Origin: Cyclobacterium marinum DSM 745 | Lineage (GTDB): Bacteria > Bacteroidota > Bacteroidia > Cytophagales > Cyclobacteriaceae | Length of the DNA: 64,000 nt | Direction of reading: 5' to 3' | Assembly (NCBI RefSeq): GCF_000222485.1 | Contig: NC_015914.1 | Span: 3,764,001-3,828,000 of the forward strand | Shown: piece by piece, positions 1 through 9,816 of the stretch | How positions within the stretch are numbered: the stretch's first letter is position 1 | Layout: every line of letters begins with the position of its first letter | Notes under the pieces: generated by a model | What the model saw: only the letters and a program-made list of their open reading frames with translations | Database searches by the model: none | Told to the model about the DNA's origin: nothing | Translations under genes and position numbers: made by a program

Positions 1-25
1 AAACCCATTTAAAAATTAATGAATT

Positions 26-484
26 ATGGAACTGACACTTTCCACCCCAGCACTTCTTTTTTCTGCTATCACTTTACTGATGTTGGCCTATACCAACAGG
101 TTTTTGGCCATGGCTAGCTTGATAAGGGGATTACACAAGGAATACAAAGAAAGCAGTATGGATGAGGAGGTAATTATTGGACAGATAAAAAACCTAAAGC
201 GAAGATTGACCATGATTAAGAACATGCAGACTTATGGAGTCATTAGTTTTTTCCTGTGTGTGATTTGTATGTTTTTATTGTATCAAGACTTTGATACCGC
301 CGCCAATTGGGTGTTTATGGCAAGTATGCTTTGTTTGTTAATTTCACTGGGTATCTCCTTAGTGGAAATCCAAATTTCAAACAATGCATTGAATATTGAG
401 CTATCTGATATTGAGGACTTGCTCAATATAAAAACCAGAACATCTTTTGGGCAAAGCATTAGAAAAAACGATAAGGATTCATGA
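26..484 (+). CDS. DUF2721 family membrane protein
   Basis: A 152-residue integral membrane protein with hydrophobic segments at about residues 5-30, 68-87 and 92-113, and a basic, charged cytoplasmic-looking stretch (KNLKRRLTM) between the first two. The arrangement of one N-terminal helix, a basic linker and a paired C-terminal helix hairpin fits the DUF2721 family, which has no established function. Its stop codon overlaps the start of the threonine aldolase gene in an ATGA, so the two are probably translated together. The family call rests on overall pattern and composition, not on catalytic residues. Confidence 0.7.
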   Translation: MELTLSTPALLFSAITLLMLAYTNRFLAMASLIRGLHKEYKESSMDEEVIIGQIKNLKRRLTMIKNMQTYGVISFFLCVICMFLLYQDFDTAANWVFMASMLCLLISLGISLVEIQISNNALNIELSDIEDLLNIKTRTSFGQSIRKNDKDS

Positions 485-1515
485 ATGATAATCAATTGAG
501 AGTGGATCTGAGAAGCGATACGCTGACGCTACCAACTAAGGAAATGAAAGAGACCATGCTCAATGCAGGGCTTGGTGATGATGTGTTTGGAGAAGACCCT
601 ACGGTAAATATTTTGGAAGATAAATTGGCTGGGTTATTTGGTATGGAGGCTGGATTGTTTTGCCCCTCCGGGACCATGACCAATCAAATTGCTATTAAAT
701 TGCACACCCGCCCACAAACGGAAGTGATTTGTCACCAATTCTCTCATATTTATTTATACGAGGGTGGAGGAATCATGTCCAATAGCTTGGCATCCGTAAA
801 GCTACTTGATGGAAAACTAGGGAAAATTGAAGCGGAGGCGATTCGGCAGGTGATTAACGCGGATGATGATCATTTACCGGAAACCACATTGGTGTCCTTG
901 GAAAACACCATGAACAAAGGTGGAGGAAGTGTTTATACCTTGGATGAAATAAGACCAATTAGGCAACTTTGTAAGGAAACCGGGCTAAAACTTCATTTGG
1001 ATGGTGCCAGAATATTTAATGCATTGGTCCATTCAGGGGAAAGACCTTTTGATTGGGGGAAAATGTTTGATACCATTTCTGTTTGTCTTAGCAAAGGATT
1101 GGGCTGCCCTGTGGGTTCCGTTTTGTTAGGTAGCCGAGTTGAAATAAAAAGAGCAAGAAAAATAAGAAAAGCTATGGGTGGTGGTATGCGTCAGGCAGGG
1201 ATGTTAGCAGCTGCAGGAATTTATGCCCTTGATCACAATGTTTTCAGATTGGAAGAGGATCATGAGAGAGCTAAAGCAGTAGGGAAGATTCTAGAGAAAG
1301 CTCCCTTTGTGAAAGAAGTATTACCCATAACCACCAATATAGTGATAGCTCGCTTATCACAAATTAGCCCAGAGTCTTTTTTGGATGAATTAACAGAAAG
1401 AAATATATGGGCTGTTAAGTTCGGTAGAGATCAAATAAGAATGGTTACCCATATGGATTTCACAGACCAACACCTTGAGGCTTTTGAAAGTAGAATAAAG
1501 CGTTGGGAAAAATGA
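481..1515 (+). CDS. ltaE: Low-specificity L-threonine aldolase (PLP enzyme)
   Basis: A 344-residue fold-type I PLP enzyme that cleaves L-threonine or allo-threonine to glycine and acetaldehyde in the cytoplasm. The start DLRSDTLTLPT and the block GDDVFGEDPTV are hallmarks of the family. HLDGARIFNA (172-181) carries the PLP-contacting Asp. SVCLSKGLGCPVGS holds the Schiff-base lysine, Lys205. Length and domain order are normal. The ATG lies inside the stop of the preceding DUF2721 gene (ATGA), which indicates translational coupling. The general function is secure; exact stereopreference cannot be read from sequence. Confidence 0.94.
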   Translation: MNDNQLRVDLRSDTLTLPTKEMKETMLNAGLGDDVFGEDPTVNILEDKLAGLFGMEAGLFCPSGTMTNQIAIKLHTRPQTEVICHQFSHIYLYEGGGIMSNSLASVKLLDGKLGKIEAEAIRQVINADDDHLPETTLVSLENTMNKGGGSVYTLDEIRPIRQLCKETGLKLHLDGARIFNALVHSGERPFDWGKMFDTISVCLSKGLGCPVGSVLLGSRVEIKRARKIRKAMGGGMRQAGMLAAAGIYALDHNVFRLEEDHERAKAVGKILEKAPFVKEVLPITTNIVIARLSQISPESFLDELTERNIWAVKFGRDQIRMVTHMDFTDQHLEAFESRIKRWEK

Positions 1516-1557
1516 ATTGGATTGAATACCTTTTTTTAGAATAAATTATTAAAAATT

Positions 1558-2820
1558 ATGGAACAAACCCCTTTGGCAGAGAGGATGCGCCCGACAACCT
1601 TGGATCAGTTGATTGGACAGGAACATTTGTCCGGGCCTAACACATTCCTTCATAAGGCCATCAAAGCCGGCACGGTTCCTTCCTTAATATTATGGGGGCC
1701 TCCAGGTGTTGGGAAAACCACCATAGCCAACATTATTGCCAATGAAGTGAAAGCTCCTTTTTATACCCTAAGTGCAGTTAGTTCCGGAGTTAAGGACATT
1801 AGGGAAGTAATACAGAAAGCAAAATATCAACTTGGGGTAGTCCTCTTCATAGATGAAATTCATCGGTTTAATAAGTCCCAGCAAGATGCATTGTTAGGAG
1901 CAGTGGAGAAAGGAGTGATTAGGTTGATAGGGGCCACCACAGAAAACCCTTCCTTTGAAGTCAATGCGGCCTTATTGTCCAGGTGTCAAATTTTTACCCT
2001 AAACCCTTTGGGAAGGGAGGAACTCGAAGCCATGATGATTCAGGCATTAGAGAATGATACCGTTTTAAAGAAAAAAAAGGTGGTGCTTAAAGAAACAGAT
2101 GCACTGCTACGGATTTCCGGAGGAGATGGTAGAAAATTACTTAATTTACTGGAAATTGTCATCGATAGTATAAAATCAGAGGAGATCATTATAGAAAATG
2201 AGTTGGTCATGCAGGTAGCGCAACAGAAAGTTGCCCTTTATGACAAATCGGGAGAGCAACATTATGATATTATTTCTGCGTTTATAAAATCCATAAGAGG
2301 GTCAGACCCCAATGCTGCGGTCTATTGGCTGGCTCGAATGATAGAAGGAGGAGAGGATGTTAAGTTTATTGCAAGGCGGCTCCTTATTTTGGCTTCTGAA
2401 GATATAGGCAACGCCAACCCGAATGCACTTTTGCTTGCCACCAATTGCTTTCAAGCAGTTAATGTTATCGGATATCCCGAGTCACGGATCATTCTTTCCC
2501 AATGTGTAACGTACCTGGCTTCTTCTCCCAAAAGTAATGCAAGTTATATGGCCATCAACACTGCCCAAGCATTGGTGAAACAGGAGGGGGATCTACCTGT
2601 TCCACTTCACCTCAGAAATGCTCCCACCAAGTTGATGAAGGATCTCAACTACGGTAAGGCTTACAAATATTCTCATGATTATGAAAATAACTTTGCCTTT
2701 CAAGAGTTTCTTCCGGACAAGATAAAAGGGACCAAACTTTATGATCCCGGACAAAATGCCCGTGAAAATGACTTAAGAAAAAACCTGCAAAAACTTTGGG
2801 GAAAGAAGTACGGATACTAA
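1558..2820 (+). CDS. rarA: Replication-associated recombination protein A (AAA+ ATPase)
   Basis: RarA/MgsA is a clamp-loader-like AAA+ ATPase that acts at stalled replication forks. The 420 residues are the usual length. Walker A is GPPGVGKT (47-54), Walker B is LFIDEIHRFNKSQQD with DEIH at 99-102, and sensor 1 is GATTENPSFE. The C-terminal part carries the tetramerisation domain typical of the RarA/WRNIP1 family (IRGSDPNAAVYWLARM, ASEDIGNANP). The gene stands 42 bp after threonine aldolase on the same strand and converges with the following minus-strand gene, leaving only 5 bp between the stops. Confidence 0.96.
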   Translation: MEQTPLAERMRPTTLDQLIGQEHLSGPNTFLHKAIKAGTVPSLILWGPPGVGKTTIANIIANEVKAPFYTLSAVSSGVKDIREVIQKAKYQLGVVLFIDEIHRFNKSQQDALLGAVEKGVIRLIGATTENPSFEVNAALLSRCQIFTLNPLGREELEAMMIQALENDTVLKKKKVVLKETDALLRISGGDGRKLLNLLEIVIDSIKSEEIIIENELVMQVAQQKVALYDKSGEQHYDIISAFIKSIRGSDPNAAVYWLARMIEGGEDVKFIARRLLILASEDIGNANPNALLLATNCFQAVNVIGYPESRIILSQCVTYLASSPKSNASYMAINTAQALVKQEGDLPVPLHLRNAPTKLMKDLNYGKAYKYSHDYENNFAFQEFLPDKIKGTKLYDPGQNARENDLRKNLQKLWGKKYGY

Positions 2821-2825
2821 GGTGA

Positions 2826-3269
2826 CTAGTATTCCTTGCTAAGGGTGTAGCGCAGGCCTATCAATGCCCTGAAGGTGAAATCATATGCACTATACATAGG
2901 TGTCCCCTCCATTAGCAGAGTAAATTGACGGTGATTCGCTATCGGTTTTACACTTAGACCCAGTGGTATTCCTGCTTGAGCATCTGATATTTCATTATGC
3001 CCTAACATAATGCCTCCATGCAGGTTATACCAATCAGTTTGACGAAAATTATAGTGTCCCAAAGCTTCCAAGCCCATGAAGGGATTTACCATACCCCCCG
3101 CAAGCACTCGGGCCTCAGCAAAAATTTTCTTTTCAGGATCCGTTCCTACTCCTATATGACTAAGTATGCCTTCATGGTAAATGCCCACATGCACTTGAGC
3201 ATTCCCCTTAAAAGAGGCGAATATTAATAGGGCGACAAAAAATGAAGTAAATCTTAACTTTGTTTTCAT
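2826..3269 (-). CDS. Small exported outer-membrane-like protein, unknown function
   Basis: From the ATG at 3269 this encodes 147 residues. The N-terminal signal peptide (MKTKLRFTSFFVALLIFASF) ends near GNAQ. The mature part alternates polar and aromatic or hydrophobic residues (VHVGIYHEG, FTFRALIGLRYTLS), as in small outer-membrane beta-barrels, and ends in Tyr. The frame is open upstream as far as a TTG at 3287, but the ATG at 3269 puts the basic n-region of the signal peptide at the start and is preferred. No family is recognised. The gene converges with rarA. Confidence 0.6.
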   Translation of the reverse strand: MKTKLRFTSFFVALLIFASFKGNAQVHVGIYHEGILSHIGVGTDPEKKIFAEARVLAGGMVNPFMGLEALGHYNFRQTDWYNLHGGIMLGHNEISDAQAGIPLGLSVKPIANHRQFTLLMEGTPMYSAYDFTFRALIGLRYTLSKEY

Positions 3270-3383
3270 AGGATTCGTTTTAAACAAAGGTAAACAAGTC
3301 CTAATGATTTCGGTAAATTAAGCGTGAGATTTGTCACCAATTACTAAAAAAATAGGATTTATATTTAGAAAAAAATATTTCAG

Positions 3384-3956
3384 ATGAATTGGAGAAAAGA
3401 AATAAAAAGCTGGGGCATAATGTTGCTGGTATTTGGGACACTATATTTTACCGGCCTCATTACTCCGATAATGGGAGGCATTCAGTCCATGGTACTATCC
3501 ACCGGCTTGATAAAACCTAAAGTGACTTTAGAAAACAAAGAAAAACAGGCTTTTGATTATGCAGGTCAGTTTTTAGATACCAATGGAGACAGGTTGGGCT
3601 TGTCTCAGTATAAAGGAAAAACCATTTTTATAAATCTTTGGGCTACATGGTGTCCCCCTTGCCGGGCGGAAATGCCCCATATTTCTGAATTGTATGACAA
3701 AGTGAAAGGAAAAGAAGACTTAGAATTTTTAATGATTGCTTTGGATGAGGATTTTAATAAAAGCATTAAGTTGGTGAAAGAAAAGAATTATTCATTTCCC
3801 ATCGTTCATGCCGCCTATGGATTAAACCCTTCTTTGCAAAGTCAAGCTATCCCTACTACATTGGTGGTAAGCCCTGAAGGAGAAATTGTATTTTACCAGG
3901 AGGGTATGAGTAACTTTAACAATCAAGAATTTCAGGATTTTCTACTGTCTTTGTAG
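3384..3956 (+). CDS. TlpA-like membrane-anchored thioredoxin
   Basis: A 190-residue thiol-disulfide oxidoreductase of the TlpA/ResA type. An N-terminal transmembrane anchor (residues 11-32) is followed by a thioredoxin fold facing the periplasm. The active site is WATWCPPC, with cysteines 90 and 93, followed by RAEMPH, the usual TlpA continuation. The cis-proline motif is IPTTLVVSP near residues 165-173. Such proteins reduce disulfides in periplasmic clients, including apocytochromes c. The gene stands alone, between a convergent small gene and a bidirectional terminator-like hairpin. Confidence 0.9.
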   Translation: MNWRKEIKSWGIMLLVFGTLYFTGLITPIMGGIQSMVLSTGLIKPKVTLENKEKQAFDYAGQFLDTNGDRLGLSQYKGKTIFINLWATWCPPCRAEMPHISELYDKVKGKEDLEFLMIALDEDFNKSIKLVKEKNYSFPIVHAAYGLNPSLQSQAIPTTLVVSPEGEIVFYQEGMSNFNNQEFQDFLLSL

Positions 3957-4026
3957 GTTTTGAATAAGGAAGGATTTCCCCGCCGAATTAAGGATACCTT
4001 TCTTCCTAAGCAGTTTCAGTAGAGAG

Positions 4027-4060
4027 AACAATACGAGAGCTTCTACCCTCGTATTGTTTT
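4027..4060. terminator. Bidirectional hairpin terminator
   Basis: A perfect 11-bp inverted repeat (AACAATACGAG at 4027-4037, CTCGTATTGTT at 4048-4058) has a 10-nt loop and a short T run on the plus strand. It lies between the convergent TlpA gene and the efflux adaptor gene, so it could end both transcripts. Confidence 0.7.
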
Positions 4061-4116
4061 ACAGGTAAACTTTGAAGTTCGGCAAAATTGCGCAGTTTTT
4101 CTTGCAATCCGAGCAT

Positions 4117-5268
4117 TTAATCTGTTATTAAATTAAAGGCTCCTTTTATCAGGAACCGGGTGTTTTCTGAAAACTCAGCATGATTTAAGATTTCCACATT
4201 ACCGTCATTACTCAAGCCAATTATCACTTCTCTTTTGGTGAAAGAGTACACATCTTGGGAAAATTTATTGAGAATCAATACATAATATTTCCCATCCATG
4301 TCTACCAAAGCCTCCTGAGGAAGGGATATTTTGCTTGTGGTATTAGTGTAAATTTCTGCCTCTACATACATGCCGGGATTGAATCTTTGATTGAGATTCT
4401 CATCAGATAAATGTCCATGAATTCCAATGGTTCTGTCTTCGGGGTTTACCGTTTTATTTACCAGATAAACGAAAGCTTCATAGCTTTGGCTGTTGTCTTC
4501 CTGTGTTCTAAAATGGATGATTTGCCCTTTTCGAATTTTAGATAAATCTTTTTCAAAAATATTTAATTCAAGGTGCATATGATCTGTGTCTACAATTGAG
4601 ATGGCTGTTTGGGAAGACTCCAGAAACTGTCCCCTCATTGCATCCACTTGGGTTACGAAGCCACCAATGGGAGAGCTAATCTGTATTGAGGTACGAATAT
4701 TATCCATGTTTAAGGTATTGGGGTCTATATTCATTAATAATAGTTTTTTTGCCAAAGAGGCTGCTTTTACCTTTGTAACGGTATAGTCAGATTCAGCTTT
4801 TAGGTAGTTTTTTTGTGAAGTCACCTTATCCTGCACCAGGTTTTTCTGCCTCTCATAATCTGATTTAAGGTATGTAAGCTGTCCCATTGCTTCCAAATAG
4901 TCTTGCTGGATCTGAACAAAATCAGGGTTTTCCAAGGTGAATAGTTTTTGACCCTTCCTAACTTGTTCACCAGGTAAAAGCCGGATATCCTTTATCGTTC
5001 CCGGGAAGTAGGAACTAACGGCCGCATTGTTTTCCGGTGGAACATCAAACTTACCTATGGCTTTAATAATCTGATGAAATGAAGAACTGTCAAAGGTTCC
5101 CAGAGCCATTCCTGAAGACTTGAATTGGCTGGTTGTAAGTGTATACACATCCTCCATTGTCTCTTCTGCCACAGGTTCTTCCTGACCTGAATAATCTGCA
5201 GGAGATGAGCAGGATAAAAGGTTGAGGAGGAGAGCAAAAATCATATAATTTAGTGCATGATATTTCAT
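4117..5268 (-). CDS. RND efflux periplasmic adaptor lipoprotein (CusB/HlyD family)
   Basis: A 383-residue membrane-fusion protein linking the inner-membrane RND pump to the outer-membrane channel. The signal sequence ends in a lipobox, LLSC, so Cys20 should be lipidated. A barrel-sandwich/lipoyl part (FPGTIKDIRLLPGEQVRKG, QISSPIGGFV) flanks an alpha-helical hairpin (about residues 120-180). The beta-barrel domain follows, with GMYVEAEI as a typical MFP motif. It starts 14 bp after the RND gene and is the last gene of that transcript. No Met- or His-rich metal-binding N-terminal extension is visible, so the substrate is inferred from the pump. Confidence 0.9.
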   Translation of the reverse strand: MKYHALNYMIFALLLNLLSCSSPADYSGQEEPVAEETMEDVYTLTTSQFKSSGMALGTFDSSSFHQIIKAIGKFDVPPENNAAVSSYFPGTIKDIRLLPGEQVRKGQKLFTLENPDFVQIQQDYLEAMGQLTYLKSDYERQKNLVQDKVTSQKNYLKAESDYTVTKVKAASLAKKLLLMNIDPNTLNMDNIRTSIQISSPIGGFVTQVDAMRGQFLESSQTAISIVDTDHMHLELNIFEKDLSKIRKGQIIHFRTQEDNSQSYEAFVYLVNKTVNPEDRTIGIHGHLSDENLNQRFNPGMYVEAEIYTNTTSKISLPQEALVDMDGKYYVLILNKFSQDVYSFTKREVIIGLSNDGNVEILNHAEFSENTRFLIKGAFNLITD

Positions 5269-5282
5269 GGGGTGGTTATTAT

Positions 5283-8200
5283 TTATTTATAATTCATTAA
5301 ATAATTTGCCTCCAACACTGTCTCATTATATTGGAAAAGATAACGGAGATAATTGGATTCAATGGTTTTGGAATTTTCCAAAAACTGGGTGTATTGAAGG
5401 AAGTTTATTTCGCCATTTTGGTAAGCTTTGTTGGCATGAAACAGCGTTTCTTCCGATAAATTTTTTCCTGTTTCCTCATAATAAATTAACTCTTCGTCAA
5501 ATTGCCTAAGGTCAGAAAGTAAAGCATTGTATTTGGAGCGCAATTGTATTAGGTAATTGTTCCTTGCAGACGTAATTATTTTGGTATGGGTCTTTGCTGC
5601 CTCAATTTTTGACTTTTGGTACCCAAACCACAAGGGAAGGGCTAGCCCTATATGAAAACCAGAGTAAGTTTGTCTGCCTACACCATTGTTCATGCCCTGA
5701 AATACAGAAAGGTTTAAATTGGGAAGTAATCTTTGCTTTTCGAGCTTATAATTATTGGCCCATAAATTCATTGCATCTGCATAATAATTGATAACAGGAT
5801 GGCTAGCTGAATCGAGGGGACTCAAGGGGATCCGTTTAAGTTTTTCTTCACCTACCCGGTACTCAGTGTCAGATTGTAACCATTGATTCAATTCGATATA
5901 GGACCTGTTAATACTCTCTTTAATTTGATTCAGCATTAGGGAAATTTCTTTCCTTTTGGTGTCAGCGGTTAACTTTTCTAAATAATTAGATTCACCTTGA
6001 TCAAATCTCCTGCCTGCAGCATGCTGAAACTGAGCGTATAAACTATCTAGGTAAGTGTAATTCTTTAGCATTTCCTGCCAGTAAATAATTTCGTAATAGG
6101 ACTTGGCAACCTTTTTAGTAATGAGGTATTGATCCATCTGGAATTGGTCCTTAACCAACTGTGATTTGTCTTGCATTACCTGCTTTTGTGCTCCATAGAC
6201 GGTTGGGAATTGCAGATTTTGCTGAATGCCCCAGACATTGAGTGGCAAGTTATTTGGGGCTAAATTGTTTTGGTCTTTGCTATAAAAAAATTCTGTTTTA
6301 TCGATATCTATTGCACTTCCTATCAGCTGTTCACTTTGATCAATTCGTTGCTGGGAGGCTTTTAATCCCAGGTTGTTTTCCAAAGCAATCTCTATGGCCT
6401 TTTCTAATTTAATTTCACGGTCTTGTGCTTGACTTATAATAGGTAATGAAAATAATAATAGGATAGGAAGAGCCATTTTAGGAAGCCTTGCTTTCGGTTC
6501 CGGTCTTTGCCCATCGAAAAGGGCGTATAATATAGGCAAAACAATTAATGTGAGAATGGTTGAGGTAATCAGTCCTCCTACAACTACAGTGGCTAGGGGT
6601 CTTTGAACTTCGGCACCGGCTGCAGTGGATATAGCCATAGGCAAAAACCCCAATGCATCAGTGGCCGCAGTTAACAAGACAGGCCTTAACCTACTCTTTG
6701 TTCCCAAAAGTATGCGCCGATTAATGTCATTTACCCCTTTTGCTTTCAATTCTTTAAATTCTTCTATTAGTATTATACCGTTCAGGACGGCAATTCCGAA
6801 AAGGGCAATGAAGCCCACACCGGCAGAGATGCTAAAAGGCATGTCCCGAATATACAGTAAGGCTACGCCTCCAACAGTTGCCATGGGAATAGCGCTATAT
6901 ATAAGCAGGGCTTCTTTTACAGATTTAAAAGCAAAATACAATAGAATGAAAATGAGAAGAAGGGCAATAGGGACGGCAATCAATAGCCTTTCCTTTGCTG
7001 TTTTCAAGTTCTCAAATTGCCCGCCATAATCAATCGTATAACCGACTGGAAGGTCAATTTTATTTTGTATAATTTCTTGAACATCATCTACCACCGATTC
7101 AAGATCTCTATTCCTTACATTTACCCCAACTACAATCCTTCTTTTAGTATTGTCTCTAGATATTTGAGCAGGTCCTTTGGTGTAGGTAATCTCGGCAAAT
7201 TCTCTAAGTGGCAGATGACTGCCATTTGGCAATTGGATAGAGGCCGTCTCAATATTGTCTATGTCTTTGCGGTGAGCCTCATCGTACCTGATAACCAAAT
7301 CGAATTTCTTTTCACCTTCAAAAATGGTCCCTGCTGATTTTCCGGCAAAGCCCATAGTAAGTATATTGTTGAGGTCTTCCACATTCAATCCGTATTTTGC
7401 AATTTTTAGCCGATCATATTTAACAGACATTTGTGGCAAGCCTGCTATTTTCTCCACGGTGATGTCCTCAGCACCCGCTACATTTTGAATGGCTTTGCCA
7501 ACCTCTAAACCTTTTTCATACAGTATATCTAAATCTTCCCCAAAAATTTTGATGGCCAAATCTGCTCGAACACCTGTTATGAGTTCATTGAAACGCATCT
7601 CTATGGGTTGCGTAAATTCATATTCCACGCCTGGGATTTCAGAAAGTGCCTCTTTAAATTGATTGGCCAAGTCATCTTTATTACTGGCAGTAATCCATTC
7701 ATCTTTTGGAATCAGTTTAATGATGATATCACTTTCTTCCATTGACATTGGGTCAGTTGGAACTTCTGCGGCACCTATTCTACTAACCACCTGATCCACT
7801 TCAGGAAATTCTTGGATAATTTTCTCCATCCTAGTAATGATTTCAATGGTATTGGATAAGGATGTTCCTGTTTTGAGTACAGGCTGTATAACAAAATCAC
7901 CTTCATCAAGGGTGGGTGTAAATTCCCCACCCATCTGAGAAAAAATAACACCTGCTAACACCATTAAAGAAACTGCTGTTCCGATTACAATTTTCTTTTT
8001 CCTTAAGGCCCAAACGATGGCAGGCCTGTACCTGTTTTCTAAAAATTTAATCAATCCTGATGAAATGGTTTTTTTGTTAGGGTCTGAAGGCTTGATAAAT
8101 AGGGTAGCCATAACCGGTACATAGGTAATACAAAATAAGATTGCTCCAATCAATGCAAAACAGAAAACCAAAGCCATTGGCCGAAACATCTTGCCTTCCA

Positions 8201-9617
8201 CACCTACCAGTGACAGAATAGGAATAAATACAATGATGATGATGAGTTGGCCAAAAATTGCAGAATGCATCATTTTAGAGGCTCCTAAATAGGTGATTTT
8301 ATCGATCAATCCCTGCCTATTGGATTTTGGTAATTGTAAAAGTTTTGACCGTTCCGCAGTGATTTTAAAAGCAATAAATTCCACAATTATTACGGCTCCA
8401 TCTATAATAATTCCAAAGTCAATGGCCCCAAGACTCATCAAATTGGCATCCACCCCAAAAATATTCATTAGTGACAATGCGAATAATAAGCACATAGGAA
8501 TAACAGACGCCACTACTAGTCCGGATCTGAAATTGCCCAACAGGAGAACTACCACAAAAATCACTATTAAACAGCCTAAGATAAGGTTTTCTGCAATTGT
8601 AAAAGTTGTTTTGCCTATCAACTCACTCCTTTCTAAAAAGGGATTTATTCGAATGCCCGGTGGCAGGGCAGGGGAGATTTCTTTTACCCTTTCTTTTACC
8701 GCATTGATCACTTCTTTAGAATTGGCTCCTTTCAGCATCATTACTTGTCCCAAAACCTTCTCTCCCTCACCATTGCCGGTTATTGCTCCAAAGCGGGTGG
8801 CTTTACCAAAACCCACGGTAGCCACATCTCTTATAAAAACAGGAGTGCCATTTCTGTTTTCAATTACAATATTTTCAATGTCTTCTATAGAATTTGCCAG
8901 TCCTTCCCCTCTAACAAAATAAGCCTGATTTGTTTTTTCTATATAACCGCCTCCTGCAATACTGTTGTTTTTCTCAAGAACCTCGAAGGTTTGTGCCACA
9001 GTAAGGTTGAGGCTTCTTAGTTTTTCAGGATTGATTGCCACTTCATATTGTTTCAAATAGCCTCCCCAGGTATTGACTTCAATAACACCTGGAATACCTG
9101 ATAGTTGCCGTTTGATGATCCAATCTTGAATGGTTCTTATTTCTGTTAAAGAATATTGATCTTTATAGGCAGCATCTACCTCTACTATATATTGATAGAT
9201 CTCTCCTAAGCCGGTGGAAATAGGTCCCATAAAAGGTTGACCAAAACCTGCGGGGATTTTTTCTTCAGCTGCTTTAATTTTTTCAGCGATGAGTTGGCGC
9301 GGCAGATAGGTGCCTATTTCATCATCAAATACCACTGTAACTACCGAAAGGCCAAATTTAGACACCGAACGGATTTCTTTGACATTAGGTAAATTGGCCA
9401 TCTCCAATTCTATTGGATAGGTTAAAAACTTCTCAACATCTTCTGTTGCAAGATTTATAGAGGTAGTAATCACTTGCACTTGGTTGTTGGTGATGTCTGG
9501 AACCGCACCAATTGGGATTTCATATAAAGAATATGTACCGAAGGCAATAACAGCTGCTGAAAAAAGAAGCACGATCAATTTATGTCGGATGCTGTATTGA
9601 ATAATTCGCTCTAACAT
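5283..9617 (-). CDS. CusA/CzcA heavy-metal RND pump fused to a TolC-like outer-membrane factor
   Basis: A 1444-residue fusion. Residues 1 to about 1036 are a complete HME-RND proton-antiport pump: 12 TM segments, start SIRHKLIVLLFSAAVI, and DFGIIIDGAVIIVEF in TM4 (about 398-412) with the two acidic residues that mark the heavy-metal subfamily. Residues about 1048-1444 are a TolC/CusC-like channel (EKAIEIALENNLGLKAS, helical coiled coil, SGFHIGLALPLWFG). At the junction is MALPILLLFSLPIISQAQ, which looks like an intact signal peptide with an in-frame ATG at 6476. Similar fusions are known in Bacteroidota. Copper, silver, cobalt, zinc or cadmium export is likely; the metal is not determined. 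A response-regulator-like box lies 65-84 bp upstream. Confidence 0.93.
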   Translation of the reverse strand: MLERIIQYSIRHKLIVLLFSAAVIAFGTYSLYEIPIGAVPDITNNQVQVITTSINLATEDVEKFLTYPIELEMANLPNVKEIRSVSKFGLSVVTVVFDDEIGTYLPRQLIAEKIKAAEEKIPAGFGQPFMGPISTGLGEIYQYIVEVDAAYKDQYSLTEIRTIQDWIIKRQLSGIPGVIEVNTWGGYLKQYEVAINPEKLRSLNLTVAQTFEVLEKNNSIAGGGYIEKTNQAYFVRGEGLANSIEDIENIVIENRNGTPVFIRDVATVGFGKATRFGAITGNGEGEKVLGQVMMLKGANSKEVINAVKERVKEISPALPPGIRINPFLERSELIGKTTFTIAENLILGCLIVIFVVVLLLGNFRSGLVVASVIPMCLLFALSLMNIFGVDANLMSLGAIDFGIIIDGAVIIVEFIAFKITAERSKLLQLPKSNRQGLIDKITYLGASKMMHSAIFGQLIIIIVFIPILSLVGVEGKMFRPMALVFCFALIGAILFCITYVPVMATLFIKPSDPNKKTISSGLIKFLENRYRPAIVWALRKKKIVIGTAVSLMVLAGVIFSQMGGEFTPTLDEGDFVIQPVLKTGTSLSNTIEIITRMEKIIQEFPEVDQVVSRIGAAEVPTDPMSMEESDIIIKLIPKDEWITASNKDDLANQFKEALSEIPGVEYEFTQPIEMRFNELITGVRADLAIKIFGEDLDILYEKGLEVGKAIQNVAGAEDITVEKIAGLPQMSVKYDRLKIAKYGLNVEDLNNILTMGFAGKSAGTIFEGEKKFDLVIRYDEAHRKDIDNIETASIQLPNGSHLPLREFAEITYTKGPAQISRDNTKRRIVVGVNVRNRDLESVVDDVQEIIQNKIDLPVGYTIDYGGQFENLKTAKERLLIAVPIALLLIFILLYFAFKSVKEALLIYSAIPMATVGGVALLYIRDMPFSISAGVGFIALFGIAVLNGIILIEEFKELKAKGVNDINRRILLGTKSRLRPVLLTAATDALGFLPMAISTAAGAEVQRPLATVVVGGLITSTILTLIVLPILYALFDGQRPEPKARLPKMALPILLLFSLPIISQAQDREIKLEKAIEIALENNLGLKASQQRIDQSEQLIGSAIDIDKTEFFYSKDQNNLAPNNLPLNVWGIQQNLQFPTVYGAQKQVMQDKSQLVKDQFQMDQYLITKKVAKSYYEIIYWQEMLKNYTYLDSLYAQFQHAAGRRFDQGESNYLEKLTADTKRKEISLMLNQIKESINRSYIELNQWLQSDTEYRVGEEKLKRIPLSPLDSASHPVINYYADAMNLWANNYKLEKQRLLPNLNLSVFQGMNNGVGRQTYSGFHIGLALPLWFGYQKSKIEAAKTHTKIITSARNNYLIQLRSKYNALLSDLRQFDEELIYYEETGKNLSEETLFHANKAYQNGEINFLQYTQFLENSKTIESNYLRYLFQYNETVLEANYLMNYK

Positions 9618-9673
9618 TTAAACAAAGGATTATAATGAAGGCCTAAAGATAAGTAGGCAATACCATGTCTTTT

Positions 9674-9701
9674 CTCAAGCTTTTCTTAAGATTGGCTTAA
9701 A
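9674..9701 (-). promoter_or_regulatory. Probable response-regulator binding box upstream of the efflux operon
   Basis: The segment TTTCTTAAGATTGGCTTAAA (9682-9701) matches 19 of 20 positions of a sequence upstream of the response-regulator gene (11968-11987). Read on the plus strand, the core is CTCAA-CTTAA-CTTAA beginning at 9674, 9685 and 9696, an exact 11-bp spacing. OmpR-family regulators bind such one-turn direct repeats. Binding by the neighbouring regulator is inferred. Confidence 0.65.
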
Positions 9702-9816
9702 TAATTATGCTATGAAATTCCCTAAGCCTTCCTTTTTTAAATGGAATAACCTATAATACAGGGTGATAAGGTATACTTATATTCCCATTTTATTAATACC
9801 GAAAGTTCCAACCAAA

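Noticed and set aside
8293..8922. Plus-strand 209-residue open frame inside the RND gene
   Set aside because: It is antisense to the well-supported RND pump coding sequence and has shadow-like composition.
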